In this document: one piece after another, positions 50,469-59,806 of the stretch | Position numbering within the stretch: the first letter of the stretch is position 1 | Layout: every line of letters begins with the position of its first letter | DNA from: Planctomycetota bacterium | Lineage (GTDB): Bacteria; Planctomycetota; UBA1135; JADKAF01 | Length of the DNA stretch: 64,000 nucleotides | Assembly: GCA_016719295.1 (NCBI GenBank) | Contig: JADKAF010000001.1 | Coordinates: 3,658,001-3,722,000, forward strand | Direction of reading: 5' to 3' | Position numbers and translations under genes: made by a program | Notes under the pieces: generated by a model | Database searches by the model: none | What the model was told of the DNA's origin: nothing | The model's input: only the letters and a program-made list of their open reading frames with translations

Positions 50469-53400
50469 GTAGATCGAGAGCCGAGCGAGAAGAAGGGGTC
50501 GAGGATCGCGCGCAGCAGCTCGCGCACTCGGTCCGGCGCGAAAGGCGCGATACAAGCGGGAGCTCGCGCGGACAAGCGCTCCCAGAGCTCGGGCTCCGCA
50601 TACAAGCGAAGGATCTGCTCGGCAAACGCGGAGGCCGAGTCGGCCACCAACACGTCGCGTTCGGGCTCCAAGCCCATCCCCTCGATCCCCACGCTCGTCG
50701 AGACGATCGGCAGAGCATGCTCCAAGCTCTGGCCGATCTTGCCCTTCATGCCCGCGCCATAGAGGAGTGGCGCCACGAAGACGCGGTGGCTCCTGAAGAA
50801 CGGCTCCACATCCGGAACGTAGCCCGTGACCGTGACCCGTTCGTTCGCGAGCCGCCGAACGAGGGCTCCTGGGGAGCTGCCCAGCAGGGTCAAGTGCACC
50901 TCCGGCAAGGACTGCCAAACACGGGGCATGATCGCCTCGCAGAGCCACACCACGGCGTCGACGTTCGGCGTGTGCTTGTAGCCGCCGATGAACAAGATCC
51001 CCGATCGTGAGGCTGAAGGGGGGACCACGCCGCCTCGCGAGCGATGGATGTCGGGAACGACGGCGACCCTCGAGACCCCTCGATCGCGGAGCATCTCGCC
51101 CTCCTTGGCCGAGATCGCGATCGCCACGTCCGCCCTGGCGCAGATCTCGACCTCATGCTGCTCGACGAGCTTCAGATGGGGCGAAGGCGGTGTCGCGGAG
51201 CCTCCGCGGCGAAAGCTGCTCTCGCGCTGCGCGCGCAAGAAGTGGAGGTCCACGGTGTCGTAGAGGATCGCGATCGACGGTCGCTCGGCCAGCAAGGAGG
51301 CCCAGCGGTCGTGCGTCGCGGGCTTGCAGATCCAGGCCGCGCGAAGCGTCGGCAAGCGCTCGCGAAGCTGCTGCTCCTGGCTGTGGCGTTGCGCGCCAGG
51401 AGCGAAGCGCGAGCAGATCAGCTCGACCCCGAGGGCCTCCAGGGCGCTCGCATAGGGCTCTGGCGCGACGTCCTCGCTCGGCACGAAGAGCAGCGGAACC
51501 CCGAGCCCTCGGAGGATCTTCACGATCTCGAACAAGCGGACCGAGCCCGAGTCCTTGTCGTAGTACGGAAGCGAGTGGTCGAAGATGGCGAGGTGCGTGG
51601 CCAGCCCCGCCCCCTCCGGAGCGCGGAGAGCGAAGCTCCTCTCCGGCGGCGCATCCGAAGGGCGCGGCTGCGCTTCGCCCTCGAGGTGCGCCGCGAGCTC
51701 CGCGATCGTGCTGAGTTGGAAGAGCGCCGCGATCGGGAGCTCCAGGCCCAGCGTGCTCTCGATCCGCGATACGAGGCGAACGGCGAGCAGCGAGTGGCCT
51801 CCCAAGGCGAAGAAGTCCTCGTCGATCCCGATCGCCTCATCGATCCACAGCGTCTCGCGCCAGAGCTGCTCGAGCGTGCGCTCGAGGGCGGTCCGCGGAG
51901 CGATGCAGGACGCCGAGCGCAGTCGTCGGTGCTCGATCCACGGCTCGAGCTCGGCGACCACGAGCTGACGATCGATCTTCCCCGTGCTGGAGAGCGGGAG
52001 AGACTCGAGCGGTACGAAGACGCTGGGGATCATGTAGCCGGGCAAGCGCTCGCGCAGATGCGCGCGCAGCTCGTCCAAGCCCGGGGGGAGCTCCTGAGAA
52101 GGGACGACGAGGGCGACCAGCTCGCGCTCGCTCGGAGCCTCCTCGTCGGCGCGCTGCGGACGGAGCTGCGCCTCGCGGACCACGACGCGGGCATCCTCGA
52201 CTCGGGGATGCTGTCGCAGCGCCTCTTCGATCTCGGCCGGCTCGACACGGAAGCCGCGCAGCTTCAGTTGATCGTCGGTCCGTCCTTCGAACCACAGCGT
52301 TCCGTCCTCCGCTTGCCGCACGAGGTCGCCCGTTCGATACAGCCGCTGCCCACGAGCCTCGGGCAAGCGCGACTCGAAGAACGCGCGTGCGTTCCGCTCG
52401 TGATCTCCCCAGTAACCGATCGCGAGCCCCGCCCCGCCGAGGCATAGCTCGCCGCGCAGACCTGGCGGAACGGGCGAGCCGAAGGCATCGAGCACGAAGG
52501 TCGCCGTGTCGTCGATCGGCTTGCCGATCGGGATCGAGAGCGCGTCCTCATCCACGCAACGCACCTCGTGGTACGTCGAGAAGGTCGTGTTCTCGGTGGG
52601 ACCGTAGACGTGCAGAACGCGGCCCGGTGGTCCGGCATCCAGCACGCGCCGCACGAGCCGGGCATCCGAGGCCTCGCCTCCGAAGAGCAGGACCCTCAGA
52701 CCCGCGAAAGCGGAAGGCCTCTCGCGAGCGACCGCGTGGAAGAGCGCCGTGGTGAGGAAGAGCACGCTGATCCGCTGCTCGGCGAGGAAGCTCTCGAGCT
52801 CTCGCGGCACCAAGCGCGCCGAGCGCGGAATACCAACCAGGCAGGCTCCATTGGCGAGAGCCCCCCAGACCTCGAAGGTCGCCGCATCGAACGCGGGATG
52901 AGAGGCCTGACAGACGCGATCCGACGGGAGGATCTCCAAGAAGCGGTTCCGCACCACGAGACGACGGATCGCGCGGTGCGGGACCATCACGGCCTTCCTC
53001 CGTCCCGTCGATCCCGAGGTAGGCATCACGTACGCCAAGTCGTCGCCAAACGCTCGACGAGCGCCGACTTCCCCGCTCGACGGGCAGGGCACGCCCGCTG
53101 CGGATTCCGTCGGGACGAGCACGGGTAGCTCCAGCGAGCGAGCTTGGTCGGGCAGCGGAACGCAGGCGACCAAGGCGCGTATCGGCAAGACGCGAAGCAC
53201 GTCCTGCGCCAACGACCACGGAGCCTGGGCATCGAGCGGCACGTAAGCGCAGCCAGCTTCGAGGATGGCGCACTCGGCGATCACCCATGCGGCGGACGAG
53301 ACCGCCCAGATGCCGACCAACGCCCCTGGCTCGAGCTCCAAGGCGCGCAGGCGTGCAGCCAGGAGCGCGACCAGCGCTCGCGACTCACCATAGCTGTAGC

Positions 53401-54964
53401 GCTGCGCGCCGAACTCCAGCGCCGGCGCCGCGGGGGCGCGCCCCGCCCACTCCGCGAAGAGCTCTTGCACCCCTTGGTCGGGTAGGGCTCGTGCCGTCGC
53501 GTTACACGCAACGAGCAGATGCGCTCGCTGCGCCGCGGTCAGCAGCGAGAGCTCGGCCAACCGCTGCGTCGGCGCCTCCGCCGCCGATTGCAGCAAGGCT
53601 GCCAAGCTCTGGAGAAACGCTGCGATGGTCGACGGCGCGTAGAGGTCGGCTCGATACACCAGGCTGCCGCGGAGATGGTCATCCACCTCCCAGAAGTACA
53701 GCTCCAGATCGTAGCGCGCGCGCCCGATCTCGATCTCGATGAGCTCGAGGTCGAGGCCGTGCGCGCGAGCGCCGGAGGTCGGCTCTCGATAGTAGGCGAG
53801 GGCGACATCCATGCGCGCCCCATCACCCAACGCGCCGGCGGAGGCGGCTCGATCGTCGAACGCATCGACGGCCGCGTCCTGATCGCGCAGCGCCTCGAGC
53901 ACGACCGCATCGACGCGCGCGAAGAAGTCGAAGACCGTGGGATCGCCGGAGATGTCGATCCGCAAGGGCAGCGTCCGGATCAACGGACCGATCATCTTGC
54001 GGAGCTCGGGCCGCTGACGCTGCGAGAACGCCGAACCGATGACCAGGTCCGTCTGACCGCGGAGCCTGCCGAGGAGCACGGCGAGGAGCCCGAGCAGCAC
54101 ATCGAAGCGCGTCGATCCACAGCGGCTCTCGAGCTCTGCCAGGGCCGCCACGGCGGGAGCTCCGAGGTCGAACCAATGCGTGCGTCCCTCCCGCCTTCCG
54201 CTCGGCTTGCGAAGCTTGCCGAGGACGCTCGGAGGATCGCCTGGCAAGCGACTCTCCTGCGGAGCGCCTAGAAGCCTGCGCCTCCACCCAGCCGATGCGC
54301 TCGCTCGCGCGGCGGCATCCGCGCTCGTACGCTGCCAGGTCGCGTAGTCGGCGTACTGATGCTCGAGCGGCTCGAGCCGATGTTCGCGCCCTGCTCGATG
54401 CGCCGCGTAGAGGGTCGCGAGCTCGCCCCAGAAGATGGAGAGAGAGCCCTGATCCCAGATGATGTGATGCACGGTCAGGAGCAGCGCCCGCTCTCGAGCT
54501 CCCAGGCGGACGATCCGCACGCGCAGCGGCGGACGTCGCTCGATCTCGAAGGGCGCCTGCGCTTCCTGCGTCGCGAGCGCTTGCAGCGCGGCTTCGCGCT
54601 CGGCGCTCGGCAGCGCGCTCAGGTCATCGCGGGCGATCGCAGCGTCTGAAGAGTCGAGAACGAGCTGATGCGCGCGATACGCGACCGAGGGGAACACCGT
54701 GCGCAAGATCTCGTGGCGCTCGATCACGGCTCGCAGCGCGAGCTCGAACGCCGCCTCATCCAGATCGCCCCGCAGCCGATAGGCGTTGCAGTCGTGATAA
54801 GCGCAGCTCGCGGCATCGCGACGATGCAGGATGTGGATGCGCTCCTGCATCTCGGAGAGCGGCGCTTCACGGCAACCGGCTTCCCGCTTCGCCAAGGGCA
54901 CCTGCCGCGCCTCCGCGAGGCGTCGGCGCAGGAGGTCCCATCGCTCGCGCGCACCGGAGCTCAT
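50465..54964 (-). CDS. NRPS (C-A-PCP) fused to a GT4-type glycosyltransferase
   Basis: 1499 residues from ATG 54964, which overlaps the radical SAM stop (ATGA); an in-frame TTG three codons earlier is less likely. Condensation domain ~30-460 with HHIIWDQ at 166-172 (HHxxxDG with the last Gly as Gln). Adenylation domain ~500-1000 with PTSGSTGRRKAVMVPHR (A3), FDAATFEVWGAL (A4), YGPTENTTFSTYHEV (A5), YRTGDLVRQAEDGTLWFEGRTDDQLKLRGFRVEPAEIEE (A7-A8) and SSTGKIDR (A10). PCP ~1030-1100 with FFALGGHSLLAVRL (phosphopantetheine Ser). C-terminal ~1110-1499 is a GT4 glycosyltransferase: ILFIGGYKHTPNVDAVVWLCEAIMP, VTGYVPDVEPFF, GAGMKGKIGQSLEHALPIVSTSVGIEGM. One amino acid is likely loaded and perhaps glycosylated on the carrier. 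The substrate is not assignable from sight. Confidence 0.93.
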   Translation of the reverse strand: MSSGARERWDLLRRRLAEARQVPLAKREAGCREAPLSEMQERIHILHRRDAASCAYHDCNAYRLRGDLDEAAFELALRAVIERHEILRTVFPSVAYRAHQLVLDSSDAAIARDDLSALPSAEREAALQALATQEAQAPFEIERRPPLRVRIVRLGARERALLLTVHHIIWDQGSLSIFWGELATLYAAHRAGREHRLEPLEHQYADYATWQRTSADAAARASASAGWRRRLLGAPQESRLPGDPPSVLGKLRKPSGRREGRTHWFDLGAPAVAALAELESRCGSTRFDVLLGLLAVLLGRLRGQTDLVIGSAFSQRQRPELRKMIGPLIRTLPLRIDISGDPTVFDFFARVDAVVLEALRDQDAAVDAFDDRAASAGALGDGARMDVALAYYREPTSGARAHGLDLELIEIEIGRARYDLELYFWEVDDHLRGSLVYRADLYAPSTIAAFLQSLAALLQSAAEAPTQRLAELSLLTAAQRAHLLVACNATARALPDQGVQELFAEWAGRAPAAPALEFGAQRYSYGESRALVALLAARLRALELEPGALVGIWAVSSAAWVIAECAILEAGCAYVPLDAQAPWSLAQDVLRVLPIRALVACVPLPDQARSLELPVLVPTESAAGVPCPSSGEVGARRAFGDDLAYVMPTSGSTGRRKAVMVPHRAIRRLVVRNRFLEILPSDRVCQASHPAFDAATFEVWGALANGACLVGIPRSARLVPRELESFLAEQRISVLFLTTALFHAVARERPSAFAGLRVLLFGGEASDARLVRRVLDAGPPGRVLHVYGPTENTTFSTYHEVRCVDEDALSIPIGKPIDDTATFVLDAFGSPVPPGLRGELCLGGAGLAIGYWGDHERNARAFFESRLPEARGQRLYRTGDLVRQAEDGTLWFEGRTDDQLKLRGFRVEPAEIEEALRQHPRVEDARVVVREAQLRPQRADEEAPSERELVALVVPSQELPPGLDELRAHLRERLPGYMIPSVFVPLESLPLSSTGKIDRQLVVAELEPWIEHRRLRSASCIAPRTALERTLEQLWRETLWIDEAIGIDEDFFALGGHSLLAVRLVSRIESTLGLELPIAALFQLSTIAELAAHLEGEAQPRPSDAPPERSFALRAPEGAGLATHLAIFDHSLPYYDKDSGSVRLFEIVKILRGLGVPLLFVPSEDVAPEPYASALEALGVELICSRFAPGAQRHSQEQQLRERLPTLRAAWICKPATHDRWASLLAERPSIAILYDTVDLHFLRAQRESSFRRGGSATPPSPHLKLVEQHEVEICARADVAIAISAKEGEMLRDRGVSRVAVVPDIHRSRGGVVPPSASRSGILFIGGYKHTPNVDAVVWLCEAIMPRVWQSLPEVHLTLLGSSPGALVRRLANERVTVTGYVPDVEPFFRSHRVFVAPLLYGAGMKGKIGQSLEHALPIVSTSVGIEGMGLEPERDVLVADSASAFAEQILRLYAEPELWERLSARAPACIAPFAPDRVRELLRAILDPFFSLGSRST

Positions 54965-56058
54965 CGCGACCAAGCCTCGGTGATCGACGTCGTGTTGTTG
55001 TAGTAGCGGCAGCAGGCCGCGCAGTTCGGCATCAAGCCTCGACGCAGGCGTGCGCGCAAGCGCTGGAGCGCATCGCCTCGCCAGATCTCCTCGATGCTCT
55101 GACGACCGGCATGGCCGACGCTCAGGTCGTAGAAGGTGTGGCAGGGAGTGGTCTCACCGCTCGCGGCGACCTCGAGATAGATCCACGGGAACGCGCATCT
55201 CGACTTGAAGTCGGCGATCTCCCGGCGGCGAGCGGCGAAGTAGTGGCGGTAGCTCTCGGCGTCGATCGTCTTGGGATGCACGTAGAACGCGATCCCGCGA
55301 TCGGAGCAGGCCTTCGCGATGCGCTCGACCTGTCGCGCGAGCGCTGTGAAATCCATGCTCGCGAAGAGCGCTGGATCGCGTACATAGCCGCGCGCGCATG
55401 GCGCGGAGGGGATCCCGAACTCGACGCGCAGCTCGCGCGCGTAGGCTTCGTGCTCTTCCAGAGTGCTGAAGTTCTGGAAGACGATCCCGACGCAGTCGAG
55501 CTCCTCGAGCTTCAGGCTCTGGAAGAAGAGCTCCTCCAAGCTGGTGTGGTTGGAGGCCGTGACCGTCGTGAGGATGCCGAGGCGGGGCTGGGCGGTGCCG
55601 GACTTCTCGCGCTGACGCCGCACGGCTTCCAAGCCGCGTTGGACCCGCTCGAAGCTGCCCTTGCCGCGCTGATGGTCGTTCAGCTCTCGAGGCCCGTCGA
55701 GGGAGACCCACAGCGTCGTCGGCTGAGCGCTGACGAGCATCTCGGCTTGCTCCTCGAGCAGGATCCCGTTGGTGGGGATGCCGACGTCGGAGCCGCGCTC
55801 GCGGATGCAGCGGATCGCTCGCTCGAGATGCGGATAGAGCAGCGGCTCCCCGCCGAAGAACTCGTAGTAGGGCCGCGCCTCGCGGCACTGCTCGACCACG
55901 CTGCAGAGGATCTCGATGTCGAGCACGTTCAGATCGGGCAGCTTCTTGTAGGTCCCCGTCTCGCCCCACTCGTAGCACATGCGGCAGCGCAGATTGCACG
56001 CCTCGAGGAGCTGGAACACGACCCAGCGCAAACCGGCGATCCCATGGCTCGCGTTCAT
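54961..56058 (-). CDS. Radical SAM/SPASM protein (operon copy 2)
   Basis: 365 residues from ATG 56058, overlapping the stop of the frameshifted glycosyltransferase gene (ATGA). Cluster motif C21-x3-C25-x2-C28 (EACNLRCRMCYEW) binds the SAM-cleaving 4Fe-4S. The GGEPLLYPHLERAIR and PTNGILLEE strands belong to the partial TIM barrel. C-terminal SPASM-type Cys occur in CAFPWIYLEVAASGETTPCHTF and CAACCRYYNN, so extra Fe-S clusters are expected. SPASM enzymes modify peptides or carrier-bound substrates by radical C-H chemistry. Here the target may be an NRPS or ACP intermediate. Directly followed by the NRPS gene. Confidence 0.9.
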   Translation of the reverse strand: MNASHGIAGLRWVVFQLLEACNLRCRMCYEWGETGTYKKLPDLNVLDIEILCSVVEQCREARPYYEFFGGEPLLYPHLERAIRCIRERGSDVGIPTNGILLEEQAEMLVSAQPTTLWVSLDGPRELNDHQRGKGSFERVQRGLEAVRRQREKSGTAQPRLGILTTVTASNHTSLEELFFQSLKLEELDCVGIVFQNFSTLEEHEAYARELRVEFGIPSAPCARGYVRDPALFASMDFTALARQVERIAKACSDRGIAFYVHPKTIDAESYRHYFAARRREIADFKSRCAFPWIYLEVAASGETTPCHTFYDLSVGHAGRQSIEEIWRGDALQRLRARLRRGLMPNCAACCRYYNNTTSITEAWSR

Positions 56059-57213
56059 GGACACCCCCTGGAGCCGGCGAGGCCGGCGGTTCGCTCGCCC
56101 TCGGAGGCCGCGGCGAACACGGGCAGGTAGAGCGGCGTATCGCGGCGCATCCGGGCGAGCGTCGCGTGCAGAGACTCCAACGCCTCCGCGGAGTAACGGT
56201 GCTCCGCCCAGGTAGCGAAGTCGAGTCCGCCTCCGAGCCGGGTCCATAGCCGCGCGTTCGCGGCCTCGGCAGGACCGTAGGGCTCGAGGAAAGCGATCGG
56301 AGTGGCGGCAGCGAGCGAGTCGATGAGCGTGGAACCTCCCGGCTTGCTGACGATGACCCGCGCCGCTTCGATCACGTCGAAGAGGGTGCGCCCCGGCTGC
56401 GGCACGAAGACGGGGCCGTGCTCGGGGCTCATCGTCTCGAGCGGGGGATATCCGAGCTCTCCGCTCTCGTCGCGCCGCCACGGGCGCCAGCTCGGCGCGA
56501 TGCGATGGTAGCGATGTGTCCCTGGCTCCGCGGGCGCTTCGCCCTCGCCGTACACCACGACATCGAGCGCCCAGCCCGCCTCCGTGAGCGTCGGGATCGC
56601 TCGCCGAGAGGGTCCGATTCCCCACCCACCGCCGTGCAGAAAGGCGCCGCTCCCGCGGCGCATAAGGGAGCGCTTCCCCCGGCTTCACCGCGAGCGTCTG
56701 GACGACGCGATCTTCGGCGGCGTTCCACAGCCACACCTCGCGAGCGTAGGAGGGCAGCGCAGCTTGCAGCCGGAACGAGGTCGAGATCTCCGCGTCGATG
56801 CGGCACGCTTCGACGCAGAGAGCCTCCGGATGGACCCGGGCCCGATAGAGCTCGAGCAACGGCATCCAGAACCCGGACCACACGACGAAGTGCCGCCGAC
56901 GCTCGGACTCCCAGCGCTCGAGCAGAGCTTCGGTACGCGCGGCGTGCAGGCTCTTCAAGGGATCGCTCTTCACCCGATGCGCGAGCTGCGCGATCGCGAA
57001 GCTCTGGTGATACGCGCTCCGCAGGCGCTCCAAGGCTTGCAGGCCGGAGTCGTCGTAGAGCTCCTCGAGGAGCTGCACGTACGCCGCGCGCCCGCCTCGA
57101 CGCAGCTCTTCGCGAAGATGCAAAGCCGGGAGATAGACGCCGAGAGCGACTCCAGACCCCAGGATCGTGATCGGGCGCTCCTCGACGGGATGGTTGCCAG
57201 ACGGCGCGCTCAC
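56055..57213 (-). pseudogene. GT28/MurG-like glycosyltransferase, disrupted by a frameshift
   Basis: 1159 nt (3n+1), about 386 residues if repaired. GTG 57213 overlaps the ACP stop (GTGA). The N-terminal half (57213 to ~56655) reads ITILGSGVALGVYLPALHLREELRRGGRAAYVQLLEELYDD ... VKPGEALPYAPRERR. The C-terminal half in another frame (from ~56650 to 56055) reads AFLHGGGWGIG ... VVVYGEGEAPAEPGTH ... ARVIVSKPGGSTLIDSLAAATPIAFLEPYGPAEAANARLW, the nucleotide-sugar-binding signature of MurG/GT28-like enzymes. Both parts have normal codon use and the end is coupled to the next gene (ATGA). One extra base near 56643-56656 explains the break. Real mutation, programmed shift or assembly error cannot be told apart here. 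Confidence 0.78.
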
Positions 57214-57473
57214 GACCTCGCTCCGCCCGGCGGTACCCGCGGTCGAGAGGCCAAGTGCTGCGCGAGCTTCTCGATCGAGCTCAGATACGAGAAGTCGAGC
57301 TGATCGAAGTCGATCTCGACTTCGAGCCGGCTCTCCACCTCGAGGAGAAACTCCATCATCTCCAGAGAATCGAGACCGACCTCAGCCACGATGTCGGCGG
57401 AGTCCGCCAGACGATCCGCGAGGCCGGGAGACAGCTTGATCTTCTCGAGGATCTCTTTCAGCGTTCGAATCAT
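57210..57473 (-). CDS. Free-standing acyl carrier protein
   Basis: 87 residues from ATG 57473, overlapping the stop of the upstream gene (ATGA). ACP fold with phosphopantetheine site AEVGLDSLEMMEFLLEVESRLEVEID (Ser36) and C-terminal helix SSIEKLAQHLASR. It should be loaded by the AMP-ligase of the same operon and deliver an acyl or aryl unit to the NRPS condensation domain or to the radical SAM enzymes. Overlap with the next gene is GTGA. Confidence 0.9.
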   Translation of the reverse strand: MIRTLKEILEKIKLSPGLADRLADSADIVAEVGLDSLEMMEFLLEVESRLEVEIDFDQLDFSYLSSIEKLAQHLASRPRVPPGGARS

Positions 57474-58259
57474 GGCAGCAGATCCCTCCAAGCGGCCGGA
57501 GCACCGCTGGTTCCCGGTCGTCGCACCGCGAGGCCGATGCCCATGTAGGGCCCGAGTGCGCCGTATTGCTGAGTGAACTCGTAGCAGTCGTGCTCTCCCA
57601 GCGCGCGCAGCTCTTCCCACACCGTCCGCACGCCGGGGAAGTCGGAGCTGGCGATATCGTGCAGAACGAGAATCCGCGCGCCTCACCAGATGCGCGCATT
57701 CGCGGCGGCATTCGTGCTCGGTGTGATTGGCATCCACGAGCGCGAGATCGAGCGTGGGCAGGGCCGCGACGAGCTCAGCGAAGGCGGGCGCCTGCGTGTT
57801 CATCCGGGCGAAGCGAACGAACGGCCGCTCCACGGCGTACTGCTCGAGCGTTGGGCAAGGCATGATGTCGATGCCCTGTGCTCGCTCCAGCGCCCCGAAG
57901 CGCAAGAGATACTCCACCGTGGCGACGAAGGTGCCCCCGTGGCGCACGCCGACCTCGAGGTAGGAACGCACGCCCAAGCGGGCCAGCGCGACGAGGTAGG
58001 GCGCGAACTGGATCGGATACTGCCAGATGCGCAGTCCTACGCCGCAAGCCGCGTGCAGCTCGGGCGGCATCTCTTCGAGTCCATCGTCGTTCAGCCCGAG
58101 GCGCGGGATCAGGTCGCGCAGGAGCTCCGGGTCGAGCAGCTGCTCCAGCGGCGCACTCCGCAGGAGCTCCAGGGGTCGCAGATCGATCGCCAACGGATGC
58201 AGGCGCTTCAGCTTCTTCCAGCTCCGCGCCAACACCGAGTCGGGGTCCAGAGGATTCAC
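57470..58259 (-). pseudogene. Methyltransf_24/CmcI-like SAM enzyme, disrupted by a frameshift
   Basis: 790 nt (3n+1). GTG 58259 overlaps the ligase stop (GTGA). In the first frame VGLRIWQYPIQFAPYLVALARLGVRSYLEVGVRHGGTFV (motif I, SAM binding) and LDLALVDANHTEHECRRECAHLV appear. The second frame, from about 57680, continues with ILVLHDIASSDFPGVRTVWEELRALGEHDCYEFTQQYG ... GIGLAVRR and ends at the TGA that overlaps the ACP ATG. The joined product (~262 residues) matches the class I methyltransferase_24 / cephalosporin-hydroxylase-like layout. One extra base near 57673-57684 explains the shift. It may methylate or hydroxylate an intermediate. Confidence 0.78.
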
Positions 58260-59800
58260 GGGCGCAGCTCCCCTGTCTCTTGGAGAGCGCGCACATCGAT
58301 CTTCCCGGTCGCGGTCCGCGGCAAGGCGTCGAGGAAGCGCACACGGCGCGGGACCTTGACCTTCTCCAGCAGCTCGCGGCAATGCGACAAGACGCCGGAT
58401 TCGTCGAGCGAAGCCTCCGCCTCGAGGACGAGCGCGACCTCGATCACCTGACCGAGGATCTCGTGCGGCACGGCGTAGACTGCCAGCTCTCGAACGCCGG
58501 GCATCGCGCCCACCACGCGCTCGACTTCGTAGAGGCTGACGCGCTCCCCCGCGGTCTTGATCAGGTCGTCTCTCCGCCCGACGAAGTACAGGAAGCCCGC
58601 TTCGTCTCGCACGAAGCGGTCGCCGGTGCGCAAGATGCGCTCACCCGGACGCTCGCTGGGCAGCAGCACGGCCGCGCTCGCCTCGGGCTGCCCCCAGTAG
58701 CCCTGCATCACATGTGGCCCCTCCACCCACAGCTCACCCTCGACTCCGGGCTCGTGGATCGGCGCTCCGCGCTCGTCCATCAGATGAACTCGCGTTCCGG
58801 GGATCGCCTTGCCGACGGAGGTCGGCCGACGATGCAGCTCCTCCGGCGGCAGGTAGGTCGCGCGCTTGCACTCGGTGAGGCCGTACATCGAGAAGACGCG
58901 CGCTCGAGGGAAGAGCCGCGCGAGCCCCTCGGCGTGATGCGCGCCGAGCGGTTGGCCGGTGCTCGTGACGCACTCGACCTCGGTCCACTCCGAAGCGGAG
59001 CCGCGCGCGTAGGCCAAGAGCAGCGCGATGAGCGGAGGTAAGAGGGGCAGCACGGTGACCTTCTCGCGTCGCACGACTCCACCGACCTGGGCCGGGACCA
59101 GGAACCCACGTTCGAGGACCACCGTAGCACCTAGGCGGATCGGCATGAGTAGGTTGTAGAGCCCATAGTCGAACGAGAGGGGCAGCAGATCGAGGAAGAC
59201 ATCGTCCGCGCGCCGCTGGAGATACTCGAGGATCGAGGCGGAAGCGAACTCGATATTGCGGTGCGACAGCATCACACCTTTCGATCGACCTGTGGAGCCC
59301 GAGGTGTAGATCAACGCCGCCAGCGCTTCGGCTTCGACGATCGGCAGCTCCACGCCAGACTCTTCCCGGGTCGCGAGCGCGGAGAACCGATGGAAGCTCT
59401 CCGGGACGCCGCCGGCGGAGGGCGGTCCGACGACGACGCAGCGAACGATCGAGGGGACCGAGGCATAACGCAGCGCATCGCTCTCGCGGCTCACCAGCAC
59501 ACGCGCTCCGCTGTCCTCGATCAGCGTGTGCGCGCGCTCCGGCTTCAGCTCAGGGGCCACGATCACGAAGGAGGCTCCCGCCTTCAGCGTGGCGAAGATC
59601 CCCAACACCAGCTCGATCGAGGTTTCGAGCAATAGCGCAACGCGATCTCCTTTCCGTACGCCGAGCTGGATCAGCCCAAGAGCCAAGGCCCCGCTCTGCT
59701 GGTCGAGGTCGCGATAGCTGATGCGCCGATCACCGCAGATCGCCGCGATCTTCGCGGGGAAGCGCTCCGCGGAGCGCGCGAGGAAGTCCTGTACCGCCAT
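58256..59800 (-). CDS. AMP-forming acyl-CoA synthetase / acyl-ACP ligase
   Basis: 514 residues from ATG 59800. ANL-superfamily enzyme: IYTSGSTGRSKGVMLSHRNI at 164-183 (phosphate loop), PLSFDYGLYNLL, SMYGLTECKRATYLP (A5), GELWVEGPHVMQGYWGQPEAS, LRTGDRFVRDEAGFLYFVGRRDDLIKTAGERVSLYEVE (A7-A8 hinge) and RTATGKIDVRALQ (A10 Lys). It resembles the ligases that load free-standing ACPs in exosortase-associated and lipopeptide pathways. It probably activates a fatty or aryl acid for the ACP encoded two genes downstream. Starts 6 nt after the first radical SAM stop. Confidence 0.9.
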   Translation of the reverse strand: MAVQDFLARSAERFPAKIAAICGDRRISYRDLDQQSGALALGLIQLGVRKGDRVALLLETSIELVLGIFATLKAGASFVIVAPELKPERAHTLIEDSGARVLVSRESDALRYASVPSIVRCVVVGPPSAGGVPESFHRFSALATREESGVELPIVEAEALAALIYTSGSTGRSKGVMLSHRNIEFASASILEYLQRRADDVFLDLLPLSFDYGLYNLLMPIRLGATVVLERGFLVPAQVGGVVRREKVTVLPLLPPLIALLLAYARGSASEWTEVECVTSTGQPLGAHHAEGLARLFPRARVFSMYGLTECKRATYLPPEELHRRPTSVGKAIPGTRVHLMDERGAPIHEPGVEGELWVEGPHVMQGYWGQPEASAAVLLPSERPGERILRTGDRFVRDEAGFLYFVGRRDDLIKTAGERVSLYEVERVVGAMPGVRELAVYAVPHEILGQVIEVALVLEAEASLDESGVLSHCRELLEKVKVPRRVRFLDALPRTATGKIDVRALQETGELRP

Positions 59801-59806
59801 CCCGGC

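Noticed and set aside
50465..54964. Assigning the amino acid selected by the NRPS adenylation domain
   Set aside because: Only part of the specificity code (FDAATF...) can be placed by eye. Naming a substrate would be a guess.
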